A stretch of 64,000 nucleotides of DNA from Micromonospora_J zhanjiangensis (GCF_042650605.1 NZ_JBHSBN010000002.1:496001-560000); one strand, 5' to 3'; positions 48,809 to 58,081 are shown, counted from the first letter of the stretch. Translations and numbers: made by a program. The notes: generated by a model from the letters alone, not told the origin.

Positions 48809-49801
48809 TCAGCTGGAGCGGTGCCGGATCCACCAGAAGCCGAACGCGGCCAGCAGCAGCGTGACCCCGAGGTACATCGAGAGTTCGATCCACTGGAACG
48901 GCCAGTAGCGGTCGGCCGGCTGGTAGGTGTAGCTGAAGTGCAGGTTCTGGCGGGCGATACAGGCCATGTTCTCGGCCTGCCGGTCCTTCTCGCACGCCAC
49001 TGCCTGCTGGTTGGTGTATGGGGTGCCGTCGGCGTTGAGCACCTTGGCCTCCTCGGACAGGGACCAGGCGCCCGCCATGGTGTAGCCCAGGATCACGGCG
49101 CCGTGGTCGTTGATGCCGAAGGCGTCCGACCGGCTCATCGCGTCCTCGTCGAACGCCACGGTGGTCGTCACCGGCGTCATGAAGTGCTGGCGGACCACAT
49201 TGGGCACGACGATCAGCTGGACGACGGTGAACACTGCCAAGGTCAGCGCCATGGCCAGCAGCGTGCGGCGCATGACGAGTCCGATGACGGTGCCGAGGAC
49301 GAACGCGAAGGCGGCGTAGCCGAGGGGGACGACGTTGCGGGTGGCGAAGTGCAACGCGACGAAGCGGTCTCCGATGAACTGGTCGTAGCGGCTCGCGCTC
49401 CAGGTGAGCAGGAGGCTGAACAGGCCGGTGACCGCGACGCTGGCGAGCGCGAGGAATACCAGCTTGGTCGCCAGCCAACGGGTGCGGGTCACGCTCTGGT
49501 TCCAGACCAGGCGGTCGGTCCGCTCCTCCAGCTCCCGGGTGATCAGGGGCGCACCCCAGAAGGTACCGATGAGGGAGGGGGTGACCAGGAGCAGCACGCT
49601 GATGATTGTGAGCTGGCCGCTGTATGCCTCGTTGAAAGCGTGCCGGGCGGTGGCGCAGTCGCTGGGCTGGCAGCCCACGACTTCGGTGTAGTCGTCGCGG
49701 ATGCGGAAGCCGAGGTACACCAGGTAGACCGCGACCGCGGCCAGCGCGGCGGCGGCGACCAGGGCCTGGGTCCGAAACTGCCGCCAGGTCAGCCAGATCA
49801 T
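48809..49801 (-). CDS. ABC transporter permease
   Basis: 330 residues, the same length as the permease at 7346-8338. MIWLTWRQFRTQ then a first membrane helix; an outer loop with CQPSDCATARHAF; further membrane helices; a large outer loop with a Cys pair (ACEKD...ACIAR); then YQPADRYWPFQWIE before the last helix. Paralogous to the first system. Overlaps the ATPase gene by 4 nt. Substrate unknown; export of an antimicrobial compound or envelope maintenance are the common roles of this type. Confidence 0.86.
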   Translation of the reverse strand: MIWLTWRQFRTQALVAAAALAAVAVYLVYLGFRIRDDYTEVVGCQPSDCATARHAFNEAYSGQLTIISVLLLVTPSLIGTFWGAPLITRELEERTDRLVWNQSVTRTRWLATKLVFLALASVAVTGLFSLLLTWSASRYDQFIGDRFVALHFATRNVVPLGYAAFAFVLGTVIGLVMRRTLLAMALTLAVFTVVQLIVVPNVVRQHFMTPVTTTVAFDEDAMSRSDAFGINDHGAVILGYTMAGAWSLSEEAKVLNADGTPYTNQQAVACEKDRQAENMACIARQNLHFSYTYQPADRYWPFQWIELSMYLGVTLLLAAFGFWWIRHRSS

Positions 49802-50634
49802 GCCGCACCGCCGATCGACGCGACCGCGGCGCGGGTCATATATGCCATGCCCAGGTCCTCGAGGTCGACTGGCTGCGCGCCCGGCACGGCGGCGTCGCAG
49901 CGCACGAGGTCCTCATGAATTCGCTCGGCGCTGGGCGGCAGGGGACCGGCCACCCGGTGGTGCACGGCCAGCAAGTCGGCGACGTCGCCCACCAGCTGGA
50001 CCCGGCCGGCGGCCAGCACGATGAGGTGGTCGCAGACCTGTTCCAGGTCCCCGAGCAAATGCGAGGACAGCACGACGCTGACCCCGAGTTCGGCGACGAA
50101 GTCGAGCAGGTCGCGCAGGAACGCCCGGCGGGCCAACGGGTCCAGCGCCGCGACCGGTTCGTCGAGGATGAGCAGCTCGGCGCGCTTGGCGGCGGCGATG
50201 GTGAGGGCCAGCTGGGCGCGCTGCCCGCCGGAGAGCCGGCCGGCCTTCTGCGCGGGGTCGAGGCCGAGCCGCTTGACCCGCCGCTCGGCGAGCGGCCGGT
50301 CCCAGCGCGGGTTGAGCCGAGCGCCGAGCCGCAGGTGGTCAGCGACCGACAGGCCGCGGTAGACCGGGGCGTCCTGCGCGACGAACCCGACCCTGGCCAA
50401 CTGGGCTGCGCCGCCCCCCGGGCGGTTGCCGAGCACCTCGATGCTGCCCGTCGTGGGCGCGACTATTCCGCAGGTCAGTCCGAGCAGCGTGGACTTGCCG
50501 GCGCCGTTGGGGCCGACCAGGCCGACGATCCGCCCGGGCGGTACGCGCAGGGTGCAGTCGGCCAGGGCGGTCGTGCGGCCGTACCGTTTGCCGAGCCCCC
50601 CGGCCTCGATGACCGGTGTCGTTGCTGTCGCCAC
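49798..50634 (-). CDS. ABC transporter ATP-binding protein
   Basis: 278 residues from GTG 50634. Walker A GPNGAGKS, Q-loop VGFVAQDAPVY, signature LSGGQRAQ, Walker B LLILDEPVAALD and H-loop SSHLLGDLEQV. The NBD sequence is close to that of the ATPase at 6456-7349. It is divergent from the OmpR-type regulator gene (114 bp), with the shared region holding three CTGTGAC sites, so the two-component system downstream probably controls it. Confidence 0.92.
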   Translation of the reverse strand: MATATTPVIEAGGLGKRYGRTTALADCTLRVPPGRIVGLVGPNGAGKSTLLGLTCGIVAPTTGSIEVLGNRPGGGAAQLARVGFVAQDAPVYRGLSVADHLRLGARLNPRWDRPLAERRVKRLGLDPAQKAGRLSGGQRAQLALTIAAAKRAELLILDEPVAALDPLARRAFLRDLLDFVAELGVSVVLSSHLLGDLEQVCDHLIVLAAGRVQLVGDVADLLAVHHRVAGPLPPSAERIHEDLVRCDAAVPGAQPVDLEDLGMAYMTRAAVASIGGAA

Positions 50635-50683
50635 GGTGCGATCCCCTATCTCGAGTAGATGTGGGGCCAGTTCTAGCCAGCCG

Positions 50684-50725
50684 GCGGTCACAGCACGGTC
50701 CGCGCGGCTGTGACCGCACTGTGAC
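50684..50725. promoter_or_regulatory. three CTGTGAC sites between the ABC and two-component genes
   Basis: GCGGTCACAGC (50684-50694) and GCTGTGACCGC (50707-50717) are a perfect 11-bp inverted repeat; CTGTGAC recurs at 50719-50725, in direct orientation 11 bp after CTGTGAC of the second arm (50708-50714). An 11-bp period suits OmpR/PhoB-type regulators. The site lies 24 bp before the regulator start and 50 bp from the ABC start. Confidence 0.65.
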
Positions 50726-50748
50726 GCCGGCGCGGATACCCTCGGCGG

Positions 50749-51402
50749 ATGAGGGTGCTCGTGGTCGAGGATCAGGTGGCGCTCGCCGACTCGGTGGCGC
50801 GGGTGCTGCGCCGCGAGGGGATGGCGGTCGACGTCGCCTACGACGGCGCCGCCGCGCTGGAGCGCACCGCGGTGCTCGGCTACGACGTCGTCGTGCTCGA
50901 CCGCGACCTGCCCGGCGTGCACGGCGACCAGGTGTGCCGCGCGCTGGTGGCCCGGGAGTCGCTCAGCCGGGTGCTGATGCTGACCGCCTCGGGCACCGTC
51001 GCCGAGCGCGTGGAGGGGCTCGGGCTGGGCGCCGACGACTATCTGCCCAAGCCGTTCGCCTACGTCGAGCTGGTGGCCCGGATCCGCGCGGTCGGCCGCC
51101 GCTCCCGTCCGGCCGCCCCGCCGGTCCTCGTGCACGGCGACGTGCGGCTCGACCCGGCGCAGCGGATCGCCACCCGGGCCGGGGCGCGGCTGGCGCTGAG
51201 CCCGAAGGAGTTCGCCGTGCTCGAGCACCTGCTCACCGCTCAGGGCCGGGTGGTCTCCGCGGAGGAGCTGCTCGACCGGGTGTGGGACGAGGCCGCCGAC
51301 CCGTTCACCACGACGGTCAAGGCGACGATCAACCGACTCCGGGCGAAGCTCGGCGACCCGCCGCTGATCGTGACGGTCGCCCGCGCCGGCTACCGGATCT
51401 GA
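50749..51402 (+). CDS. OmpR/PhoB-family response regulator
   Basis: 217 residues. Receiver (residues 1-115): acidic ED at 7-8, phospho-acceptor Asp51 in VVVLDRDLPG, Thr in LMLTASG and Lys in DYLPKPF. Winged-helix DNA-binding domain (LALSPKEFAVLEHLLTAQGR to ARAGYRI). Partner of the kinase that follows after one base. Probably regulates its own operon and the ABC exporter through the CTGTGAC sites. Confidence 0.92.
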   Translation: MRVLVVEDQVALADSVARVLRREGMAVDVAYDGAAALERTAVLGYDVVVLDRDLPGVHGDQVCRALVARESLSRVLMLTASGTVAERVEGLGLGADDYLPKPFAYVELVARIRAVGRRSRPAAPPVLVHGDVRLDPAQRIATRAGARLALSPKEFAVLEHLLTAQGRVVSAEELLDRVWDEAADPFTTTVKATINRLRAKLGDPPLIVTVARAGYRI

Positions 51403-51403
51403 C

Positions 51404-52501
51404 ATGCGGGTCAACCGGCTCAGGTGGCGCCTCACGCTGCTGTACTGCGCGGCGTCGGTCGCCTCCGGCATCGTGCTGCTGCTCATCGTCGTTGGACTGT
51501 CCCGCACCCTGCCACCGGCCGACGCGCCCGCGCCGCAGGGTGTCAGCGTCGAACCGGGCCTGCCCTCCGCCGCGGTGGTCCGGCTCAGCGGGTACCAGTC
51601 GGAAATCCTGATCCTGCCGGGCATCGCGCTGGCCATCATGGCCGTGCTCTCGCTCGCGGTGGGCTGGGTGATCGCCGGCCGGATTGTTCACCCCGTGCGC
51701 ACGATGACCGGGCGCCTGCAGCAGATATCGGGCCGCAACGTGCACGAGCGGCTCGCGATGGCGGGTCCCCGCGACGAGCTCAAGGACCTCGCGGACACTG
51801 TCGACGGGCTGCTCGGCCGGCTGGAGATCGCGCTGGACGGGCACAAGCGGTTCGTCGCCAACGCCGCGCACGAGCTGCGCACGCCGCTGACCGTCGAGCA
51901 CGCCCTGCTTGAGGAGCCGCTCATCGACCCTGACGCGACCGTCGAGGCGTACCGGGCCAACTTCGAACGCCTGATCGCGGTCAACCGGGAGCGGGGCCGG
52001 CTGCTGGAATCGCTGCTGACACTGGCCGGCAGCGAGCACGGCCGGGGCCGGGCGGAGCCGGTGGACCTCGCCGGGCTGGCCGAGCAGGCGGTACGCGACC
52101 GGGCGGCCGAGTTCGACCGACACGGGCTGCGGGTGAAAACGATGATCCGGCCCGCCCGGCTGCTCGGCGATCCGATGCTGATCGGGCGGCTGGTGGCCAA
52201 CCTGTGCGACAACGCCGCGCACTACAACGTTCCCGGCGGGGTGGCCGAGGTGGCCACCCGCCTCGCCGCCGGCCAGGCGCTCCTGGTCGTCACAAACACG
52301 GGTCCGGTGGTACCAGCTGAGGAGATGGACCGACTGTTCGAACCCTTCCAGCGCATGCGGCGGGTGGCCGACGACACCCACCACGGGCTGGGCCTGTCGA
52401 TCGTGCGGGCGATCGCCGTCGCCCACGGCGCCGTGCTCACGGCCCACGCGCATCCCGAGGGCGGGCTCACCGTCGAGATCAGCTTCCCGGCTATGTCGTG
52501 A
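51404..52501 (+). CDS. sensor histidine kinase (HisKA/HAMP type)
   Basis: 365 residues. Two membrane helices (~10-30 and ~68-88) enclose a short ~35-residue outer segment, so the stimulus is likely sensed in or near the membrane. HAMP domain follows (GRIVHPVRTMTGRLQQISGR). Phospho-acceptor His156 in ANAAHELRTPLTVE. The ATPase domain has NLCDNAAHYN (N-box) and GLGLSIVRAIA (G-box). A short loop is typical of kinases that work with an ABC transporter as co-sensor (BceS-like), but the regulator and exporter here are of other classes. Confidence 0.9.
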   Translation: MRVNRLRWRLTLLYCAASVASGIVLLLIVVGLSRTLPPADAPAPQGVSVEPGLPSAAVVRLSGYQSEILILPGIALAIMAVLSLAVGWVIAGRIVHPVRTMTGRLQQISGRNVHERLAMAGPRDELKDLADTVDGLLGRLEIALDGHKRFVANAAHELRTPLTVEHALLEEPLIDPDATVEAYRANFERLIAVNRERGRLLESLLTLAGSEHGRGRAEPVDLAGLAEQAVRDRAAEFDRHGLRVKTMIRPARLLGDPMLIGRLVANLCDNAAHYNVPGGVAEVATRLAAGQALLVVTNTGPVVPAEEMDRLFEPFQRMRRVADDTHHGLGLSIVRAIAVAHGAVLTAHAHPEGGLTVEISFPAMS

Positions 52502-52832
52502 CCCCGGCGGTACGTGCTGCTGCATAAGCGCCGGGCCGAGAGCGGCACAGGTCAACGCGATACAGGCCCAGACCTGGCCACCACACGACACACGCTCATC
52601 GGCATGTCCGCATGTCGAGCCGCTGTTACGGGCTGTCACGCCAGGGTAGCGATCGGATCGCGGCTGAACTTCGCCGAGGCGGTCCACGGATGCGAAACTG
52701 CGGCGGTGAGTTGGTCGCTCTTCGTGGTGCCGCTGGACGGTCTTTCCCGGGATGGCATGTCCGACTGGATTGCGTCGGCCGAGTTTACGCGAGGCATACC
52801 CGAACAGGCTCCACAGGCGCTGCCCCGCCTGC
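52502..52832. other. intergenic region without recognised features
   Basis: No credible gene or signal was found between the kinase stop and the end of the frameshifted gene. Long frames that cross it are compositional shadows. Confidence 0.5.
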
Positions 52833-53780
52833 TCAACTTCGCGTCGAAACCCGATCTTTGCTCCGGGATCCGGGTTGACAGAAGAGCATGCCGGCTCTGA
52901 TGGCGGTGTCCATCGCTGTGACGGTGTTGGGTCCGGTGGTGGTGTCGCCAGCCCTGACGTGGCCTGTCATCTGGTCGAGCAGTTTGAGTACGGAAGGCAT
53001 GTAGCCGGGGTCGATCTGGACGAGGGCGTTGGGGTTGACTCCTGTCGTCGTCGTCTTCGGTGGGCTCGTCGTTGCGGCGGGCCGCGTGGGCGAGCGACTC
53101 CACCCGTCGGGCGAGGGCGGTCGGGTTGAGGACGGCGGCGATGTCGAATGGGAAGGCGACTCCGGGTTCGGGGCGTACCCATTGGCCGGTGATGGCGTGG
53201 ACCTGTTTGGGTGAGCGGCGGGCCCACCAGTCGGCGTCGCCGCGGACGGCGGAGGTCCCTGCTCTGACGACGAGGTCGGCGCGGCCGCCCAGCGGGTCGG
53301 TGATGGTGCCGCTGGCCAGGTTGTCGCCGGTGATGGTGAACTGGCCGTTGATGGTGTGTCCGCCGGCGTCCCGGTAGGTCACGGCGACCTGGACCGCGGG
53401 GGCCGAGCGGATCCGATCGGCGGCTCCGCGCAAGGCCGACGCCGGGAGTCGGACATGTACCTGACCACGAACACCACTGCCGCGATCCCGAGCAACAGGA
53501 CCAATGCTCCCGCGATCCCACCGAACAGCCACCACCGGCGAGATCCTCCCGTCCGTGCCGCGGGTCTCGATGGTGGACTTGCCGGCGGTACCGGCGGCCA
53601 GGTCTGCGGCCGGTGAGGATCGACGAGCGGCATGCCTGCGTCCGACGGCTGATGGTCTGGACGGCCAGGCTGCGGTGCCGACCACGGCGAGGCTCCTGCC
53701 GGAGAATCAGACGAGGTACCACCAGGCTGGCGCGCCTGCGATGCAGGGAAGGCTGAGACGCCCGGATGCCGTCCCGTCAA
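52833..53780 (-). pseudogene. frameshifted gene for a single-pass membrane protein
   Basis: Three consecutive minus-strand frames make one protein-like sequence. Frame A (53780 to ~53450): Pro-rich cytoplasmic part, then RRWWLFGGIAGALVLLLGIA as a membrane helix. Frame B (~53450 to 53050): GQVHVRLPASALRGAADRIR, AVQVAVTYRDAGGHTINGQF, DWWARRSPKQVHAITGQWVR. Frame C (~53050 to 52833): VNPNALVQIDPGYMPSVLKL and TAMDTAIRAGMLFCQPGS. Two frameshifts are thus needed. The intact gene would code for ~310 residues with a large outer domain. Family not recognised. A stop is present at 52833-52835. Confidence 0.6.
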
Positions 53781-54149
53781 TGCGCGTACGCCGGACGCCG
53801 TGACCGCGCAGCGACGACTGTCGTTACCGCTTACTTCCGGTTGGCGGGCGGATGAGAGTGACCTGGCCGCGCCCGCGCAACAAGAGGTACGACGGCACTG
53901 CGCGTATACCCGCCCCCGCGCTCGGTTGAGCGCTCATGCTCCGCGTGTCTCGCACATCGTGTCCGGGGTGCCGGCCGGTGACGGCGGCAGGCTCGAGGTT
54001 GCCGCGCCCGTAGGGCCGGGAGTGGGGATGGCTGTGTGTGTTCCGCCGTGATCGTGGCTGAGCCAGGAGGCCCTTGTTGCATCCTCGGTCGATTCCTCGA
54101 CGGGTTGTTGGCGTTCGAGGAGGCCTGAGTCGGCAACGAGCTACCCGGT
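53781..54149. other. intergenic region without recognised features
   Basis: No convincing gene on either strand. The sequence may be old decayed DNA, but I cannot name its source. Confidence 0.45.
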
Positions 54150-54222
54150 GATGACAAAGTCATCCCAAAGCGTTGACGGTGTCATCTCGATTGCCTACGC
54201 TGGCTGTGATGACGCCGTCATC
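54150..54222 (+). promoter_or_regulatory. promoter flanked by two GATGACnnnGTCATC operators
   Basis: -35 TTGACG (54173-54178), 17-bp spacer, -10 TACGCT (54196-54201). Operator 1, GATGAC-AAA-GTCATC, is at 54150-54164; operator 2, GATGAC-GCC-GTCATC, at 54208-54222 covers the transcription start. The identical arms and 3-bp spacer suit a TetR-family repressor, and a TetR gene ends this cluster (56071-56676). Confidence 0.75.
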
Positions 54223-54260
54223 TTGCATCGCCGGGGCCACGCAATCGTCGAGGAGTATCG

Positions 54261-55262
54261 ATGAAAATTTTTCTCACGGGCGGATCGGGCTTCGCCGGAG
54301 GAGCAATCCTCCGGCGGCTGGTCAACGACGGGCACACGGTGCACGCGCTCGCGCGGTCCGCGGCGGCCGCGGACGCGATCACATCGGCCGGCGGGCTCCC
54401 GGTCAGCGGTGACCTGTTGGACCTGGTCAAGTCCGGCAGCGGGCCTGCATGGCTACAGATTCTCAGCGAGGTCGACGCCGTGGTGCACTCGGCGGCCTTC
54501 ATGGCCTTCTGGGGACCCGACCAGGTTTTCGTCGACCGCAACCTGCTGCCGACCCGCGCCCTCTACCAGGTCGCCGTGGAGGCACGGGTCAAGCGATTCG
54601 TCTTGGTGTCCGCGGCCAGTGTCTCCACCGGCACCAATCACGACCACACCGTCGACGAAAACTCTGACACGGGCAAGGCGAACATCGCCTACAGCCGCGT
54701 GAAGCTCCGCACCGAGCAGGAACTGCTTGCCCTGCCGCACGGGAACACGTCCCTGGTCGTCATCCGGCCGCCGTTCCTGTGGGGCCAGGGCATGACCCAC
54801 ACCTTGCAGGGATTCATCGACTCCGTCGAAGCCGGCCGATTCGCCTGGATCGACGGAGGGCGGCACATGGTCGACTTCTGCCACGTCGACAACCTCGCCC
54901 ACATCATCACGCTGGCGCTCGACCGTGGGGATCACGGCTTGATCTGCTACGTCACCGACGGCAGCCCTCGGCCCGCCCGCGACTTCTTCACCCCTCTGCT
55001 GGCCACCCGCGGCGTCGACGTCAGCGCGGCCAACAGCGTTCCCCGGGCAGTCGCCTCACCTCTGGCCACGCTCATGCAGACCGCCGCGAAAGCGCGTCGC
55101 AGCGCCACCGCACCACCGCTCACCCCTTGGATCATCTCGTTCATGGGCCGCGACCGCGTCTACGACATCACCCGCGCACGACTTCGACTGGGCTATCAGC
55201 CGGCGATCACCGTGGAAGAAGGACTCCGGCAAATGGCGCAGCCCCACGCCCTGGGCCGCTGA
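54261..55262 (+). CDS. NAD(P)-dependent extended SDR (3beta-HSD/epimerase type)
   Basis: 333 residues. TGGSGFAGGAILRRLV binds the cofactor, then VVHSAAFMAFWG, SAASVSTG and the catalytic pair in AYSRVKLRTE (Tyr144, Lys148). VIRPPFLWGQGM and FCHVDNLAHIITLALD are typical of sterol/3beta-hydroxysteroid dehydrogenase-like SDRs. Substrate unknown. First gene of a TetR-controlled operon with the decayed enoyl-CoA hydratase (40-bp gap) and possibly tetR. Confidence 0.87.
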   Translation: MKIFLTGGSGFAGGAILRRLVNDGHTVHALARSAAAADAITSAGGLPVSGDLLDLVKSGSGPAWLQILSEVDAVVHSAAFMAFWGPDQVFVDRNLLPTRALYQVAVEARVKRFVLVSAASVSTGTNHDHTVDENSDTGKANIAYSRVKLRTEQELLALPHGNTSLVVIRPPFLWGQGMTHTLQGFIDSVEAGRFAWIDGGRHMVDFCHVDNLAHIITLALDRGDHGLICYVTDGSPRPARDFFTPLLATRGVDVSAANSVPRAVASPLATLMQTAAKARRSATAPPLTPWIISFMGRDRVYDITRARLRLGYQPAITVEEGLRQMAQPHALGR

Positions 55263-55302
55263 ACCTCGCGTCTACGCCACCCGACCAGCGAAAGGAATCT
55301 CC

Positions 55303-55993
55303 ATGAAGCAGTTCACAGTGGATGACCAGACGTCGAAGGCACGTCGAGTCACGTTCGCCAGTCCACCGTTCAACCTGATCGGCGCGGACACTGTGGCTGA
55401 ACTGTTGGACGTCGTCGACCGTCTGAGCGGCGAGGAACAGGCCAGCGTCGTCATCTTCGACAGCGCAACGCCGGGATTTTTCTTCAACCACGTCGACGGC
55501 GACCAGATCCCGGCCATCGCGGACATGGCCGGCAGCGGGCCCTTGCCCGGGTTCGTCGAACTCGGCATGCGCTTGGCTGCCGCACCGTTCGTCAGCATCG
55601 CGTCGATCCGGGGACGTACCCGTGGCGGCGGCGCGGAGTACACCGCCGCCTTCGACCTGCGCTACGCCAGCCGGGAACAGGCGGTCTTCTGCCAGCCCGA
55701 GGTCGGCCGCGATCCCCGACGCCGAACTCGACGACTTCGTCAACGCTGTGGCCCGGCGTATCGCCAGCTTCGACAAGCAAGCCATCACGGCGGTCAAAAC
55801 CCAGGTGAACCGCTCCACCTTGCCGCCGGAGGAGAACCTGCTGGCGTCGTTCGTCGAGTCCGCCCGATCCACCACGGGACCTGGCGTCGAGGCTCGAGGG
55901 CGGGCCGTCGGCAAACTCATCGCCCAGACCGGGATCGACGACTTCGAACGAAACCTGGGCTACCACCTCGAGTCACTGGCCGAGCAGCCGTAG
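55303..55993 (+). pseudogene. enoyl-CoA hydratase/isomerase gene with internal deletion
   Basis: The frame from 55303 gives a crotonase N-terminal half: RVTFASPPFNLIGADTVAEL, ASIRGRTRGGGAEYTAAFDL (oxyanion-hole region) and REQAVFCQPEVG. At ~55705-55715 it runs out of frame, and the correct continuation, AIPDAELDDFVNAVARRIAS then FDKQAITAVKTQVNRSTLPP, lies in the next frame up to 55993. Normal members have ~50 residues more between QPEVG and AIPD (the GGxxRL segment and helix). A deletion of ~150 bp with frame change therefore inactivated it, close in position to a CGGCC motif but with no obvious repeat at the edges. Confidence 0.75.
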
Positions 55994-56070
55994 CAGCCTC
56001 AGGGGCTGGTAGCCACAACCCTTCGTCTACGGTCGGCAAAGGCGTCCTAACCCGGCCATAGGATGAACGG

Positions 56071-56676
56071 ATGATCCGCGCTGAAACGGCCGCCGCGACA
56101 CGCCAGGCCCTGCTCGAAGCGGCGGCCGAGCTGCTTGACCACGGCGGCCTCGAAGCCGTGACCCTCCGTGCCGTTGGAGCGCGGGCAGGGGTCACCCGTG
56201 GGGCCCCCTACCGGCACTTCCCGGACAAAGAACACCTCATGATCGCGGTCGGCAGCCATGCCTGGGACGAACTCGGTCAACGAATTGGCGCCATCCACCG
56301 AGACCCCAACCTCACACCGGCCGCAAAGCTGCGGGCCCTCCTCGCCGCTTTCATCAACCTCGCCCGCCGCCAACCCCATCTCTATCGTCTGATGTTCAGC
56401 AGCCCCGCCAGCGATCCCACCGCGTTCGCCCGGGCTGCCCAGCCCACGCAGGACGAATCCCTGCAAGTAGTCGCCGCCGTGACCGGCGAACACCACGCCC
56501 GCCGATACGCCGCCCTACTCCTCGCCAGCGCCGACGGCATCGCCGGCATGGAACTCACCGGCCAGCTCGAAGGCGACAAATGGCACACCACCGCCGAAGA
56601 GCTGATCGACACCCTCGTCACCATGGTCGCCGCTCAAAACCGCGGAAGCGCTGCGGAAGCGGCGGGCAGTTCCTGA
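56071..56676 (+). CDS. TetR-family regulator
   Basis: 201 residues. Helix-turn-helix ~8-55: RQALLEAAAELLDHGGLEAV, TLRAVGARAGVTRGAPYRHF. C-terminal ligand domain of the TetR_C_33/WHG-like group (HLYRLMFSSPASDPTAFARA). Lies downstream of the SDR and the hydratase remnant, in the same orientation, and is the obvious candidate to bind the GATGACnnnGTCATC sites. Confidence 0.87.
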   Translation: MIRAETAAATRQALLEAAAELLDHGGLEAVTLRAVGARAGVTRGAPYRHFPDKEHLMIAVGSHAWDELGQRIGAIHRDPNLTPAAKLRALLAAFINLARRQPHLYRLMFSSPASDPTAFARAAQPTQDESLQVVAAVTGEHHARRYAALLLASADGIAGMELTGQLEGDKWHTTAEELIDTLVTMVAAQNRGSAAEAAGSS

Positions 56677-56767
56677 CACATTCTCGACCAGGCGGGGGCG
56701 AAGAAGCCACCCGCACGGGCACCCTCGCCTCCGTACTACGGCACGTACCGAATCCGCAAGGAATCAA

Positions 56768-57937
56768 TCAGGTAGGCGGGGCCGTCGCTTCGGCCTTTCG
56801 CTGCATCCAGGTCCTGGCCTGGTCGACCAGTTGTTGCGGCGCGTCGGGGGCAAAGCTGGCGACGAGATTGTCCGCCGACGCCCGGCCGGCTGCCTCGGCA
56901 CGGGAGAACATCGCTGTTTCGTACGCGGTAAGCGCGGATTCCACGTCGGAGTGTTCCGCCAACGCGGCGCCGAGCTCCGCGGCGTCGAGCAGCGCGAGGT
57001 TCGCTCCCTGCCCGGCAAACGGGGACATCACATGCGCCGCGTCGCCGAGCAGGGTCACGCCGGCGGTCCGTGCCCACCTCAGCCCCACCGGAAGAGCGTA
57101 GATCGGGCGCGGAACCAGGGGCCCTTCGCCCTTGCCGATCAGCGCGCGGAGGCCGGGCGCGAAGTCGTGGAAGATCTCCAGCAGCCGCTGACGAGTGCCG
57201 CCCGGGTCGGTGGGATCTACGAGCCTGCGGGCCCAGTTCTCATCGCTCTGGACCGCAAAATACATTCTGATCATGCCGCCACCGTTGCGCTGGGCGATGA
57301 TCCCGTGGCCTTCCGCGAAGGCGTACATCGACCCCGGCCCGACCAGCTTCGCCGCCTCGCGATGCGTTGCATCGACATCAGACAGAAGATCCTCGACGAA
57401 GGACACGCCGGAGTAGAGGGGGACCGCGTCCGTCAGCAGCGAGCGCACCTTCGACCGGGAGCCGTCTGCGCCCACCAGGACCTCGGCCTCCACGATCTCA
57501 CCGTTACCCATGGTGAGCTCCGTGCGCCCGCCGCCCAGCCGTGTCACCGAGGTCACCCTCGCGTTCCAGCGGATAACACCCTCGGGTAGCGATTCGACCA
57601 GCAGGCGCCTCAGGTCGCCGCGGTTCACCTCGGGCCGCACGCCGGCGCCGCCCTCGTACGCCAGATCGAAATGTACGGTCCCGAACCTGTCGACAAGGCG
57701 TGTCGTCTCCCCTGCGTCCCGCGAGATCGAGCGAAACTCCTCGAACAGGCCGGCATCGGCGAGCGCCCGCTGACCTGAATCCTCGTTCAGGCCGAGCGTG
57801 CCGCCCGCGTCGCGGGCCCCCGACGAAGCGTCAAGCTCGTAAACCGTCGACGGGATCCCGCGTAGGTGCAGGATGCGGGCCAGAGTCAGACCGCCCAGCC
57901 CACCTCCGACAATCGTCACGTGTCCCGTGGCCGCCAA
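56768..57937 (-). CDS. FAD-dependent monooxygenase, TetX-like
   Basis: 389 residues from TTG 57937 (GGTGGGG just upstream). GGGLGGLTLARIL binds FAD, AGGTLGLNEDSGQRALADAG, PEVNRGDLRRLLVESLPEG and VLVGADGSRSKVRSLLTD, and GDAAHVMSPFAGQGANLALL are the class A flavoprotein monooxygenase motifs, in the arrangement of TetX tetracycline-inactivating enzymes. Many actinobacterial relatives have other substrates, so resistance is only a possibility. Divergent from the LacI gene. Confidence 0.82.
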   Translation of the reverse strand: MAATGHVTIVGGGLGGLTLARILHLRGIPSTVYELDASSGARDAGGTLGLNEDSGQRALADAGLFEEFRSISRDAGETTRLVDRFGTVHFDLAYEGGAGVRPEVNRGDLRRLLVESLPEGVIRWNARVTSVTRLGGGRTELTMGNGEIVEAEVLVGADGSRSKVRSLLTDAVPLYSGVSFVEDLLSDVDATHREAAKLVGPGSMYAFAEGHGIIAQRNGGGMIRMYFAVQSDENWARRLVDPTDPGGTRQRLLEIFHDFAPGLRALIGKGEGPLVPRPIYALPVGLRWARTAGVTLLGDAAHVMSPFAGQGANLALLDAAELGAALAEHSDVESALTAYETAMFSRAEAAGRASADNLVASFAPDAPQQLVDQARTWMQRKAEATAPPT

Positions 57938-58081
57938 TTCCCCACCGTCCTTCGTTGCCGGCTGGCTTGCCTGCCAAATCTAGCCGGGTAGTTCCGAAGT
58001 CAGGGGTCGATGTCTGGGCATGAAGGGAGGGGTGTCCAAGATCACCTTGTGACGCAAGGCTGCTGCGCCCTGGGCCTCTGC

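Noticed and set aside
52514..52900. A 128-codon plus-strand frame after the second histidine kinase
   Set aside because: No motif, poor codon bias, and it runs antisense into the frameshifted gene, whose frames look more protein-like.
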